Shown: positions 43,801-56,574, counted from the first letter of the stretch. The stretch is DNA of 60,000 nucleotides from Membranipora membranacea (GCA_914767715.1 OU612067.1:5706001-5766000), one strand, 5' to 3'. Translations and numbers: made by a program. Notes: generated by a model not told the origin, from the letters alone.

Positions 43801-45352
43801 CTTTTCTAAAGGTAAAGTTTGAGGAAAAATAAAGTGATAAAGTGATTAACAGTTAATAAGGATCAACAAATTGATTTGAAGGATCCTCTAGCTGTCTAAA
43901 TGTTTACACTCAAGAGATTGGTTTACAGTGGTGTACTGGTAGAATTGCAATAATGTGGGTCTTTTTAAGAAAGCCGAGGGGGTGCAGGGGAGAATAATCA
44001 TATCCAGGCTGTGCATATGCAGTGGACCTCTGGTACTTTTTTCCAATCTGTACGGGATGAATGATGTGACTGCCAGTGCCAGAGTTTAATATTTTGTAAG
44101 AATTTGATATTGAATTTTCGAAACCATATGATTGAGACTGAAATGAAGCCCAATTGTTTTTTCAGACTGTTTGCTTAATCATTACTATCAAAATCTGAAG
44201 CCAGCTTAGTCGGACACCGGAGGTCAAGTGTCTGCCAAGAGTTTCTTACATTTATGCTGTCAGAAGAAAAATACAACAGGCAACAGCAGAGAAATGAAGG
44301 CATGGCGATCAGTGCCATGAAGTCAAATCTCTATGCAATCAGGTGGAGATCCAATTCATCACAATGTTACTCAAATCACTCGCTACTAATTTAATGGGAC
44401 TTATGACAGCATATGTTACCCATTTTGAAATAAGATTATTCTAACTGAAAGTAAGTTACTAAGGAGAAATTTATGACAGAAAACTTAAAATATGTCTTTC
44501 CCTTAATATTCACTGTTCGAAACTTTCATCAAAATTGTATATGTAAGATTCCTGTGTTTGACAAGGTAAACAAATTTTACCTCCTGCTTCCTAATCTTTG
44601 GTGCTTGTTATGCCTGGCATTGGCACCTGTTTCCCAGTGACGTTAAATCAGACATTGTAATGGCATATCATTCGATCTGTCATTGTCATTGTCTGATCCC
44701 TATAGTTCTGATTTCGCAAAATTAGTTAATCAAGAATATATTTTGTTTGTAGATCATTCTTTTTACAACAAACACAATGGTGCCCTTCAAAAAGCTTCTA
44801 TGTTAATCAACAGTTGTACCGCTCGAAATGATAATACGAGCCGAACAAACAATGATTGTGATCAGTGTTTCTTTTGGCAACTGAATATTGTTTTCATATT
44901 GATCTGTCTTTTACTCTTGGTGATTGCATAGAAATAAAAACTACCTTTCTTTATGGGTGGACATGATGATACATTGTTTGCTGCCGCCTATAAAACTGAT
45001 TCAATGCAACCTTCATCGAGTCATTTCATAGCAGCTATTCATGCAGAGTACTGGATTTTGCAGAGATACACTTTCAACATTCTTGGACAACAAACTACTA
45101 GTACTGGTCAAACTAGGCAAGTTATCCTTTTTGGTTTGGGTTGTGCTGCGTGATTACTTCTCAAAATATATTTTTACAAATTTGAGTTTTAACAGTTAGG
45201 CTATATTCTTATGCTACAGGTTACTCCATGCTTAAAAATCTACAGGAAATTCTTGATTAGTGATTTCAAATTTACTGCATCTCATCTAGGTTGAGAACCC
45301 TGTTTGAATAAGAAGTATTATTACGATAGTAATTTGCAGTGACTTTGGAGTA
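43801..45352. other. No supported gene; one short membrane-anchored ORF
   Basis: AT-rich. An 82-codon plus-strand frame at 44683-44931 ends in a hydrophobic helix (LNIVFILICLLLLVIA), but it has no recognised domain and no splice support. It is noted but not called. Confidence 0.35.
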
Positions 45353-45607
45353 GGAGGTAGCTCAGTTGGTTAGAGCGCCAGTCCTTCAACACAAATGTGA
45401 TGAAGGGTGTGAGTTCGAATCCCACTGCAATCCATTCTACTACTGGGGTTCTGTAGGCCCCCAGGTGTTATCCGACCTGCCTGCAAACAGAAAGCAAATT
45501 GGCGCAGACATTGCGGCCTTGCCATTGAGTCAAAATAATATTTCGCCGCCCATGCTTTGGGATGTGGCATGTGATATGACATCCGATTTTTATCAACCTT
45601 TATTTTA
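45353..45607 (+). mobile_element. tRNA-derived SINE
   Basis: The head has an A-box TAGCTCAGTTGGTTAGAGC (45358-45376) and a B-box GAGTTCGAATCCC (45411-45423). The acceptor stem is poor and the body continues for about 180 bases (from CTACTGGGGTTCTGTAGGCC) to an AT-rich end, so it is a SINE rather than a tRNA gene. Which tRNA it came from is not decided. Confidence 0.7.
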
Positions 45608-45784
45608 ATTAACCTGTCTATGTATCAATAATCCAGCTGTCTTAAACCTCTACGTACACTCAGAGAGTATTTGCATTGGGAAAAGTATGTCACTACACAA
45701 AAGCTTATAATAACTAACGAATACCCAAAGGCCAATGCATATTATAGTAAGGCAGTTACTTATGATAAAGTTTTGCCAGATTTC

Positions 45785-46074
45785 CCATAAGGGAAAGTAA
45801 CTCCCATTCTCTGCATTATAATGTCACAGTCTCCCGGAAGTGCAACACAAACATCAAGCACTTATATATTTATATATAGTTTTATGGGCATAAATCTCAT
45901 TCGTTTAAAATGTTTTTCAGAATAAGCCAAAATAAAAGAAAAAACAAGCAAATTATTAAATATTCAAACAAAAGTGGAGTAATACATATATTTTGAAATG
46001 CTAAACATCTCCGGAAATTTGCACTTCCGGGAGACTGTGACATGAAAGAATGGAGAGTGCCCTTCCCTTATGAG
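45785..46074. mobile_element. Foldback/MITE-like element with about 60-bp arms
   Basis: The left arm 45785-45844 and right arm 46019-46074 are inverse: the right end CTTCCGGGAGACTGTGACAT pairs with the left ATGTCACAGTCTCCCGGAAG almost without fault, and pairing continues through GGAGAGTGCCC and CCCTTATG with gaps. The 174-bp centre is AT-rich and non-coding. CCGGAAGTG (ETS-type sequence) lies at the inner edge of each arm. No clear target duplication. Confidence 0.8.
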
Positions 46075-47061
46075 AGGCACTTTTTCCACTATCAATAAGA
46101 GACCACCTGACTATAACATGCATCGCTCTTTGGGTAGTCTTTATGGCTAGCTTAACAATTATTTATTATCCTCTTGACCTTATATAGACTCCCATCTCAG
46201 CTAGCCATAATTAAATTTTAGAACACAATAAGTCGTTACCCCAAAGCTAGCCAAACTAAGCTCTAATATTTACTATATGGTACATAGTCCAATGTCTGAG
46301 CAAAAATGGAACTAAACCATGTATTTGACTAGTGTGTCATGTTTGGTCAGTTTATTTGTCTACGGTGATTTTAATATGTTCGACGTCAATTTTCGGCCAG
46401 CAGCAACTTGTGATTACCATGTATATTCAAATTTGGGTGACGTGGTTGTCTTGTAAGCGTCTTAGCAACCATTTCAAAATAATTTTGCATTGGTTACACT
46501 TGAGATGAATTAACACAAACCATTTTAACAGCATAGTTTGGCATCTTGCGGTATACAGAAAATTTGTCGCAGTCTTTTATTCATAGCACAGGTTAAATAT
46601 CAGTCATCCTAACATCATTTTATATTTTCATTGGTGACCTTTATAACCCTGATAGGTGATGGATCCTTTTTGTCACGCACACATAATTTGAATTTTTTTT
46701 GCAAGATGTTTTCAGTCACAACATCACCTTCTTTTTACACTATTTGAGTATTATTTCTTAAGCATTTTTATCATCAACTAATGCCATTCCGGACCTCTCT
46801 TCTTGATAAGTAAGCTTTTCTCTATATCATCCCAACAGCTGGTCTTTCCCAACATTTCTATCTCTCTCTTTTTACATCGGGACTAGAGGTTATATGCGCT
46901 TAACATTCAGGTCTGCTAGTTAATTAGCAAGAAAGGTCAAACTGCTACAGTAACCTCCACACAAAAACAATTTTATATGCTTGTCGTTATCGTATACTTC
47001 AGGATGGAGCTTGATGTTTAAGCAATAATTTATGTGGAGCTCTCAAGCTAGGTTTTCCATT

Positions 47062-47096
<35 letters not shown>

Positions 47097-47166
47097 GCAC
47101 TGTCAATAACACTGTTATACGTAATATGCCACCAAACATTTCATGATCAATTTTATAGATTGAGCA
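46075..47166. other. 5' flank of the protease gene; TA repeat
   Basis: No coding sequence. A (TA)n tract with one TG interruption lies at about 47069-47096, some 70 bases before the protease ATG, and may lie in its leader or core promoter. No TATA or initiator motif can be chosen with confidence. Confidence 0.4.
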
Positions 47167-50100
47167 ATGGACAGTTTGGAGATCGATAATTTTGAGAATA
47201 GTAGGTACCAGAAGATGAGTTTTCAGGAAAGGAAAAAACTGAGGAACAAGTTACTGTGTGGCTTTGGTGTTATTGTTGCAATAGCTGCTGTGGCTGTCAT
47301 TGCTATTTTTGTACCAAGTGATATGGCAATCAAGCGAGAGTGGGATGACTTCAAGACAACATATAGTAAATTGTATGCAACTGCAGAAATAGAAATTGAA
47401 AAGTAAGTCAATTTATATTTTTTCGTAGTAATAGTTCATTTATCCTATTTAGTCCAGAAGACACCTAGCTATGAGTGTTCAAAAAAGTGGTTGTCAAAGC
47501 AGAAGATGGATTACAATTAGATTAGATTGGAATTTTATGCTTATTCCAAATATATGGTTTCTACACCTCTCAGACTGTCAATCAAAAAGTTATTCAGAAT
47601 TGATTATCGTTGATTCTATGTTTCTCATGAGCTTTTTTATCACATTGTATTGCAGTCTCAAAGGGCGCACTTTTGCAAATATTGCCTAAACTGAGCTGAG
47701 AAATGGAACAGAAGGGAATGTTTTGGTATTCTACAGAAAAATAATGGGATTCCATAGGCAATCATTAACAATTATCTTCTACAATTTTAAGTTAATAAAT
47801 TCTTCCCAACTGGCAATGATAGGTGTGTTGAGCTAATACATAGCAAGGAGGCAACTTTTCAACACATATCAAGGTCAAATCGTTGCCCCTCCCCCTTGCG
47901 CGTTCAGATAAACTGAAAGATAGCTTTTGCATATGAAAAGACATACTGTGTTTATAATGGTGATCTCAGATAGATTTACACACTTTTAGGAAGAAAAATT
48001 GGTTGGTCAGCAGGAAAATAGTTAATGATCACAACAAAAGGTACAAAAAAGGCAAGGAAACGTATACGATGAGTATTACATCAAGTGCTGATCTGGTAAT
48101 ATTTAGTTTACGTTGATAGATTTCATAATATATGCCATTTCCAAAAGCTAATGGCTACATAATTTTTCAAAATCTTTCAGCTTCAAGTGCGATATCATGT
48201 CAATATGAATAGGATAAGCTTCCTTTTCCTCAATATTTTCTCTGTGTCGATTTGAAAGCACATGAACATATTGAGAAAACTGTTTCTAGAGTGATGAAGA
48301 GTGGGATGCAGAGACAAATCCTATGCTTTGCCATAACAATGGTTCAAGTGAAGTCATTGGGATGAGGAAGAGGGGCCGGCGCCTCCAGGCGAAACGAGTT
48401 CCACCTGCATCAAAAGATTGGGAAACAGAAGGTTTATAATTTGAAATGATTCAAAGTGATATAATTGTATATATTCATTTATTCAAAAAGGTGAATTAAA
48501 ACGAGGTTACCTTCATTTACAAATATTTTGTGCGTGGGTCTTGGTTTTTATTTTCTCGGTCAAAGTAATATAATTGTATATATTCATACATATTTAAATG
48601 GGAATTTGAAAAAAGAGATATTTGTGATTGTGTTTTGCCTAACCCTGTAATTCTTGGTTCCATCATTAAACCTTTCTTACTTCACAGGTGCTGTAACAAG
48701 TGTAAAAAATCAAGGAGCTTGTGGAAGCTGTTGGGCCTTTGCTACTGTTGGATTACTGGAGTCATTCAACTATATCAAGGAAAGATGTCTAAAGACCTAT
48801 TCACCCAAAGTAAGTGTTACGCTATACGAAGGTTTTTTGAGTTAATTAAGTTTTTTCTGCCAGTCATCGACAAATGGAACTTCACTTTTGCGATATCTTC
48901 CATCGGTTGAAATGTTAATTAATTTTTGCAATGTAAAATCCTTCCCCTGATGAAGAATGACAGTTGCAGAATTTTCTCTTATTACATTAAAAATTACACT
49001 ACAGCAAAGTCCTCAGATTTTACAAATGTTCCACAATTCCGCTTTTCGGTTCGACATTTCGGCAGATATATGGTGCCCTCAGAGTTTCTGGTAGAGTGTC
49101 TTAGTCCTTCCTTACGCAGCGGGAGCCGATGTCGTAATGGGTGGTTTTCATCAGTCAACATACGGTGGATGTACTTATGGCACAAGTGGCTTAGTGTATC
49201 GTTTAGTGGCAGAATATTAGCAGCAGCTAATCTCTTGTCATAGTGTTCTATTTCAGAGTAGATGATTCTGAGAGCTAGTCACTGACACCTCTCGATGTCA
49301 TCCTTCTGATAATCAGTAGTGTACGGATACCACGCAGCAACAGCATGGGAAATGACTGGAATGATTTGGGTTTTATACATCAAAACCAAGCTTTCCTGGT
49401 TGACTCCAGACTGCTTCAGAATGAGTAGTCCATGGCATCGCTTGTTCGCTGACTTGGTGATATTAACGATATGCTCGTTAAATTGGAGATGTTGGTCAAT
49501 AGTGAGGCCGAGTAGTTTGGTGGATGTCACATTGTCAACATTATGAGACTTGTTCATCGTTAGTGGTTTCCACATTGTCATCTGTTTATTGAGAGACAGA
49601 TTAATTGTCTTAGTCTTGGCTGCGTTTAGCAACATCTTGTTCTCCAACGCCCAGTCTGAGCACTCATCGATTAGTTTTTGACCGATTTCTGGTGGTTCGA
49701 ATTCGAAAGTTGTGTGAGTACTGCTGATGATTGGTAGATTATCTTTTCTCAGGGCGAAGTAGATGTTGTCGTGTCATCGGCATATTTAACAGTGGTGGTA
49801 ATTGAAAATTGGAGAGAATCAGCAAACGCTAGCCAAAGCATGGGTCCACACAAGGTTCCCTGTTGAACTCCTGTGTTACAACCTGCGATGTGAGATTTCA
49901 CGTGATGTTGCTTAATTACAACTCGTTGCAGTCTGTTTTCTAGATAATCGGCAACTAAGGCGATAAGCGAGTCAGCGAGCTCAAAGTCTTTCAGTTTTTG
50001 TAGGAGCAGAGAGTAATTCATGAGGTCGAAGGCTTTGCTGAAATCATATAGGAACATCTCAGCACCGATGTTGTTGATGTCGTCCCTCGCCTTGGTGATG

Positions 50101-53100
50101 TCATCAAGGATGCTCACAAGCGCATCTGTGCAACCTACACCCTGCATGTATGCGAACTGATTGCTTCTGAGTTTTGGCAGGAGTTTGTCGCGGAGTCGTC
50201 TGTTCATGAATAGCTCAGCGATTTTCCCGATATGCCAAAGAAGAGAGATGGGCCGATAATCTTTGCAGGTGGATGGTGAGTTGGAATTTGCTATCAGCGT
50301 GACTTCGGCTGATTTGTAGAGTGTTGGGAATCTTGCTTCTCTTTGTGATTGATTGATAATATCAGCTAAGGGTACACAGAGGTCTTCGTGGCAGAGTTTG
50401 CTTATCCAAGGAGGATAATCATTACTGTGGACTGACTTTTGGGTTTTAATGTTTTTCAGTGCAGTTTTGACTTGCCCGATTGATATCTCATCGACAGAAT
50501 ATTTCTCTTTGATCTGTTAGCTTGGAGAGAGTGTAGTTGTTTCGGCGGCTACGGTAACGTAGTAGGTGTTGAGTTTGTTTACGAACTGCTGAGGGTCACA
50601 AAGAGTGTCGTCGACAATGTAGTGCGTTGGTACCTTGGCTTTTGATCTGCTATCAAAAGTTTTCACATTCTTCCACCAGTTAGCGGTGCCGGCTTTCAGG
50701 TGATTGATCTTTCGATCATAGTAGCTTCGCTTTGACTTTGATATAGTTAGATCAAGCATAGTTTGGAAATAGGCATACAAGGGTTTCCCTTGAGCAAAAG
50801 CTTTCTCCTTTGCACGTCTGAGCTTTTGTGTGAGAGGGGTTTCCCATGCAGGTGAGCTATCCTGAGCTATGCAGAATCTCCTTAGTGGACAATGTTTATG
50901 ATAGATGTCAGTGACTATTGTTTGATATGTTTCAACCTTAGCATCCAGGTTTACGACGGGCTGCAGCAGACATGACCAGTCTACCTTTGCTATAACAAGC
51001 CTAATATTGTTTCTAGCGGTAGCTGTGACAGTACGTTTATATACTGTCCTATATTCACATTTTTTAAGCAAAGCATCATTCACTAAAACACAAGCATGAT
51101 TGGATTTACCAAGGGGGGCACATTTACTAACTTTTGCACACAAATAAGACTTATCATTAGTAAAAACTTTATCAAGGTAAGCATCTTTTCTGGTTGGGAA
51201 GCTTACTAAATTGGTGAGATTGAATATACTCTCAAGAATACTGCAGTTTAGTGTATTGAAATCGCCACCTAATACGATGGTATAGTTTGGATATCTCATG
51301 ATCAGGTCGGTTAGGGTCTTAGTCAGGTAGTCTAGAGTTGTCTCCTCATTGGCTTTCGGCGGATGGTACAGGCAGCCGTAGATGAGAGATGTACTGGAAC
51401 TGTTGCTGACTGGAATCTTTACCCAGGTTGCAGAGAGACTATATCATCATTGAAAGTGTAGGTGTGCAGCTGTTGTGAAGGTAGATCTGTAGATGTGTAT
51501 ATGGCAGCGCCTCCGCACCCCCGTTTCATACGGTGTGCTGAGTAGAGCCTATAGTTTGGCATCTGGATATCTTTTGTCGTCTTGAACCATGTTTCTGTAG
51601 CCAGGATAACAGCGACATGGTGGTTCAAGCAGATAAGTTGTAGTTCATCTGATTTCTTTGAGGTCAAGGATTGGCAGTTACCAAGAAATACTGTTGGTTT
51701 GTAGAAACTATCATAGGATTGTTCACTGACTCGTGGTATCTTGGTGAGATTTCTAGATGTTGGTCTCGTCTTATGTTTATGGTCTGTAGCCTGGACTGCT
51801 CTGCTGGCGAAGCATTGTGCGCTTGCCGGTTGGCCATAACCAGGGTGGGGGGTCGACCAAGGCTGCACTAGTGCAACCCCTGCTTCCCCTTTCACACCGC
51901 TGGATCCGGTCCTGTGATGATATGGAATGTTGTCATAGCGCATCACTGATTGATAAGTAGGAGCAGTTATCAGATTACGACAATAGTTTCTTTGTTGGTA
52001 TGCGTAGCAATTAGATGGTAGCTTGCTACTTACAATAGTCTGGATTCTCGATCCATTTGGTTCTGAGGTCGGGTGATTTTTCTGCTTGAGTATAGAGTCA
52101 ATAATGGCTCCATACATAATTAATGTTTCTTTGTTGAGTATGCTGGATTTTCAGTAGCTGTTCTCTAGAGTATGTCAGGTGCTGCTTTGCCATTCTGAGT
52201 ACGGTTGCGTAGCTTGGAGTGAGATCTTTCAGCTGGTGTGATAAAGGACTGTAGACTATTACATTATACAGGATAAAAATGATAAAATGTCTCATTTTTT
52301 TAGAGCAGATTAAAACAAGACTTTTAGAATCGTAGCCTCAGAACCTATATTATATACACTTATTTTTTAATATCAGCCCTAATATCTACAATGAAATTGC
52401 AATGCACTAAAATTATGAATTAATATATTGATAATGATTGTGACAAATTGGCATAATTCTGCTGGGATATGAATTTTCAAATGATACAGACACAGTTTGT
52501 AATATCGCTGCTCTTAATTTATCACCACACCTTCATCAAAACTACACTATTAGAGTAAATTTAGTATAAGTACCCAACATGTGCTTGCCCTTTATTATTT
52601 GAAATTAACTAAGGGTCATCACACCAAATTCATTCTGATAATACCCGATAAACTGGAATTGATTCTTTCTCTAGCAACCAGAGATATACATGCAATTGTA
52701 TATCATTTCATCAGTGTCATTCATCGGATCACCAAATTGTTGTCGATTTTTTTATTACTTTTATTAACATTAATTCCCATCTCAACTATGTTCTTCCAAG
52801 CTTGTCAATTAATTCATAAACTAACAAGCATAGTACTGCAATAGGATTAAGACAAGATTTATGGTTTGAACTCATCAATCTATATGAAGTGGAAGATGAT
52901 TTGGTGGACCTTTTGTGGGCCCCCAGCGGACGTTAGAGTAGCCACTTCCAGGCCGCATCTCAATGAAAGTTTTAGCGAGGGAAGTTTGAACAGCTGTCAC
53001 TCTTGCCTCTGGACCACCTAGGTATTCTCTTTCTTTTCATCCTATACATTTATCTCTTCTCATCATAGCAATTTTTTTATACCAAGCGCGGATACACAAA

Positions 53101-54570
53101 AAACGAATCTGATTGCCTACATTTTAGTTGCCATGTTTTTAAAGAACATAAAAATCGCATCAGAACATATTTTCAATGTTGTCAGAACAAAATTAGTCAA
53201 TTATAAGAAAAAACAGGTGTAGACAAGAGATTTGTCTACAATAGTAGCTAATGTCGTTTTATCCTTCTATATATAAAACGTGTTTGATTAATATTAAATT
53301 TTATTCAGCTGGTAATATCTAACATATTGTGAGCTATGCTCCATGGATAGACTCCATTGAGCTGCAGATAGTCCCACCACTATTTCTTCCAATAAAACAG
53401 ATAAACATAATTTCTATTCTCATACTCCAATTCCTTTTCCTAATGGTAACCCATCTTAACCCTGGTTATAATATCCCCGAAAAATAGAAATTAATTAACA
53501 AAGTATTGATTCTTTTAGGTGAAAGGGACTTGCAAAAGTGTAAACCGAGAGACATTACCTAGATTCAGTTACGACCAACTTACAACTGAGGAGGAGATTG
53601 AAGAGATTGTTGGTCTGGATGGACCAGTGGCCGTTTCAATTAAAGTTACCGAGTACATGAAGGTGGGTACTGGTAATAGTTATTTAGCTTCTATTCTATT
53701 CTATTCTATGCACTAGGTCCTATTTAACAGGTCCCCCTTTAGCTCGGGTGGCTTGTGTGGGGTAGTACCCTATACCCTTGCCCGCCGTTGCCGGCTACTC
53801 TTTTTTCGAAGAGGCAGAGGGGATCTTTATACTGCATGCAATCACACAGTAGACCTCCTGTATTTATGGTCCTGATCCAAACAAACTAAAGTGACTTTAA
53901 TCGATATTAGATATTACGCTAACAGCTGTTGATTATCTTATTGTATTGCGGTAAGGTAAGTCGTACTCTCACACACAGTTACTTTTATAGCCTGAATATG
54001 CTGAATATTTACATATGTATACACGTTACGATATTAACAGGATTGCAAAACGAATGATGATGAGCAGCGATGTTCATCATAACGTATAACAGTTTCCATG
54101 TGTAAATTAATTTAGGGTGTTTCTTTGAATGTATCTTGTGTCTCTATTTTTATAGGAACAAGCTCTAAGAATTAGCCATCGTCACTTTTGACGTTTTCCC
54201 AAGCTGTCACGTGTGTTTCCATGAGTCATGTTGATCTATGATACATATTGAGATTTAATCGTGCTGCATATATCTGATCACCTTTCCCAACAGATGATTA
54301 GAATATTCTGTTTCCTTTCACCAATCTCTTGTCTGTATATTGCCTATACATCAGTATGATTATGATTTACCTGACACATTAATATAGGTTCTTAGAATGA
54401 CTCTACAAATTTATGCTCTTTTTCAGATTAAGGAGACTTGCCAAGCAGTAAGCAGAGAGCTATTGCCTCGATTCAGTTACGACCAACTTACAACCGAAGA
54501 AGAGATTAAGGAGATTGTTGGACTTGATGGACCAGTGGCTGTTTCTATTAATGTTGCCTAAAATATGGTG
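47167..54570 (+). CDS. Membrane-anchored papain-family (cathepsin L-like) protease, incomplete
   Basis: Exon 1 is 47167-47402: basic cytoplasmic start, hydrophobic helix [19 protein letters not shown] (signal anchor), then inhibitor-domain start [15 protein letters not shown]. Exon 2, 47990-48095, has [20 protein letters not shown] (ERFNIN-like propeptide). Exon 3, 48290-48431, has SDEEWD, an inserted basic patch [11 protein letters not shown], then [12 protein letters not shown]. Exon 4, 48688-48809, has [20 protein letters not shown] with the catalytic Cys. Phases match at all three joins. Exon 53519-53662 (starts [15 protein letters not shown], ends [14 protein letters not shown]) fits the later core. 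The exons for SEQ..DC/CNGG and for the catalytic His and Asn are not seen; an antisense LINE fills the gap. The gene may be damaged, or its 3' exons may lie outside the window. Confidence 0.8.
48990..52295 (-). mobile_element. LINE (non-LTR retrotransposon) with endonuclease and RT
   Basis: Minus strand. The endonuclease reads [17 protein letters not shown] and [18 protein letters not shown], then [15 protein letters not shown]; after one frame change near 51430 come [11 protein letters not shown] and [13 protein letters not shown]. The RT has [16 protein letters not shown] and [16 protein letters not shown], then [14 protein letters not shown]. The later region reads [16 protein letters not shown] and [12 protein letters not shown]. 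It ends near 49000 with the C-terminal RTEKRN region. Only a few lesions are visible (a stop at 50517, frame breaks near 51430 and 49745, and a stop at about 49279), so it is younger than the other LINEs. It is CR1/L2/Jockey-like in layout and lies antisense in an intron of the protease gene. Confidence 0.9.
52296..53518. other. Protease intron, no exon found
   Basis: Searched by eye for the missing papain-family segments (SEQxLVDC, CNGG). None was seen. The text 'ctctagcaaccagagatatacatgcaattgtatatca' (52670-52708) resembles 'tctatcgatcagagatatacatgcaatagtatatca' at 23638-23673, a dispersed repeat. Confidence 0.4.
54427..54570 (+). pseudogene. Tandem copy of a protease exon, with stop
   Basis: Same length and borders as 53519-53662 (acceptor TTTTTCAG, donor GTGGGTACTGG). 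It shares [13 protein letters not shown] and [13 protein letters not shown] with the first copy, but TTACCGAGTAC is replaced by TTGCCTAAAAT, which gives TAA at 54559-54561. The frame is otherwise open, so the copy may be a recently killed alternative exon, or a poison exon that truncates the product when chosen. Confidence 0.85.
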
Positions 54571-56436
54571 GTGGGTACTGGAAATGAATTGGTAGTTTAC
54601 TTAGTGATATGGCTTGGTACTATTGCATTATTGTATGCATTATATTCAAAGGTTGAGAGAACTGCACTGTGCACTATCTACTTTAGCTGTGTGTCAATAG
54701 CAGGTTACTATGTGCAATGGCAAGCTGGATCATGTTTATGTAATTATAAAATAATTATGTCTCAGTTTGTTAAAACACCTGTCCTCTAACACGCAAGTGT
54801 TTGGGGTCCTAGCAGCAGCCTACTTCTTGGGCCCTGTGCTCCAGGTTAGCTCTGTCCCACCTGCAAAAGACTCCAATTGATCATAACAATACTTGACATG
54901 CAACCTCATAAACCATATGCCATTGTGCTGCAAACAAATTATTGTGTGTATTTTCTGCATGTGGTTTGCATCACAATGGATCCTCCTCCATTAAACCAAA
55001 GCCACCTAAATGAGCTAATAACCAATGCATGAAAGATGTTTTACCTCTTGTGCGCAATGCTACAGGATCTAGAAATTGCCCCTCATGGGTTCTTTAGAGG
55101 TGTCTTGTAAGCATTATTAGGTTGGAAGTCTGAAATGAACCATTGTATCTGTACCACATCGTCCTAAAAAATCCTCCTCAAAGACAATTACTCTGCCTTT
55201 TATGAAAATAGCCCAATTTCATGACGTGACTTCATACCCAAACCAATATTTTCAGGTTCGGTGTTCGATTAGCTTTCCAGCGATATATAAAATGTCAAAA
55301 TCGGACAACGTTGGTATCATAACTTTAACGTAACATTGACTGCGCCAGCTAAGTAGTGATTTAGGATAACAGGTATTCGTCTTCTATTGTACAGTTTGGA
55401 TGCAAAGAGTATTTTTTTATTTACTCTGAGATTTGTGATAAATCTGTCTTAGATCAGACCCAAAGTTGTCTTCCCCTGCCACATAAGAAGAAAACACCTT
55501 GTCTAAAAATCAGTGAACATCAGTAAACAAATCCAACAACTTTTTTTGTATAATTTTATTGGCATTTTCATTTGTAAATTTGAACTTTATATATCACAAA
55601 TCACACTGTTGATACTCATAGCTAGGCAAGACTCTGTTGTGATTGACCTGACACCAAATTTCAGCCAGTATGCACTGACGGGTGTTTAGGTGTGGTCCTG
55701 TGTCATTAATAAGGATTTTGTAAATTTGATCCCATTTGTATTTTTACTTGTTCAAGAAGCCGGACTAAGAACAGCTAAGTCACTGATATGTCTGTGCATA
55801 CCAAAGAAAAGCAGAAGTTTGCTGGTGCGGCTCAAACTGATGATAGTCCTCGGCTGCAATCATAGAGTACCCTGCAGAATATTCTTGTTGTAGTTCCATT
55901 TATAATTTTGCAGGGCATGTCGCCAAAATATATGCCACATCCTGTGTGTACATTGACCAAAACACCAATTGAAGAAAATCTTTTTAGTTTAGCCAGTAGC
56001 TTACCGGGCACTCAACAGATAGATCATATAAAGAGTATTGCGAGTTCCGCTACCTCCATGAAGAGTAATGCTGTTATTATTTATTTCCAATCATCTCACA
56101 AGATTAGTCACTCCAATCACAGTAGAGATCTGAAGTCAAAATTACTGTCTACTGAATCCATCACATTAATATTCATCAGTCAGCAGTATCTGATACTTTA
56201 TTCGACCTGAAATGGCTTTCTTAAGTTGTAGCTACACGAGACGATTTTTACATCGCTTTGGGGTCACGAGTGGTTAATCGGTAGATCTGCACGAGTGATT
56301 ACTCGTGTTAAGTGGACATCGAACTTGTTGGTCTTTTGCCCGAGTGATCTGGACGATCCTCTATGCTGATTGGTTGTTGATTGCTTGCTTCAATAATTAA
56401 ACGCGTCATCTATCAAATCGTGACAGGCTATCAAAA
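54571..56436. other. No supported gene; one possible exon
   Basis: No His/Asn exon of the protease was found. A plus-strand frame after an acceptor-like TTTTGCAG at 55913 (GMSPKYMPHPVCTLTKTP, then Ser-rich) is open to 56208 but unrecognised. At 56261-56350 several CGAGTG(A/G)TT motifs cluster, two of them facing each other (CACGAGT and ACTCGTG at 56290-56307), just before the MADF ORF. Confidence 0.4.
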
Positions 56437-56574
56437 ATGGAGGAGTTGATAATATCTGTAGTAAAATCACATCCTCCTATTTATGATAAAAAAGACCATA
56501 ATTACAAAGATAGGAGTGGTGCTGTAGTGAAAATATGGAAGGTAATAGCTGTATCACTTGGAAATGGAAGCTGA
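56437..56574 (+). CDS. MADF-domain protein, short or partial
   Basis: 45 codons, starting MEELIISVVKSHPPIYDKKD, continuing HNYKDRSGAVVKIWKVI and ending AVSLGNGS-stop. This is the first half of a MADF domain (the Myb/SANT-like DNA-binding fold of Adf-1): a hydrophobic start, 'P.IYD', 'YKDR', a Trp in the 'W..IA' helix, and 'LG'. The rest of the domain is cut by TGA. It may be a first exon, using GTAATA at 56551 inside the Trp-Lys region as donor, or a truncated relic of a PIF/Harbinger-type element, which often carry such partners. Confidence 0.6.
   Translation: MEELIISVVKSHPPIYDKKDHNYKDRSGAVVKIWKVIAVSLGNGS

Noticed and set aside
44683-44931. Small tail-anchored protein
   Set aside because: Only a C-terminal hydrophobic helix supports it; no conserved motif, no splice or regulatory context.
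45358-45432. Functional tRNA gene
   Set aside because: A- and B-boxes are good but the acceptor stem does not pair along its length and the body continues as a SINE.
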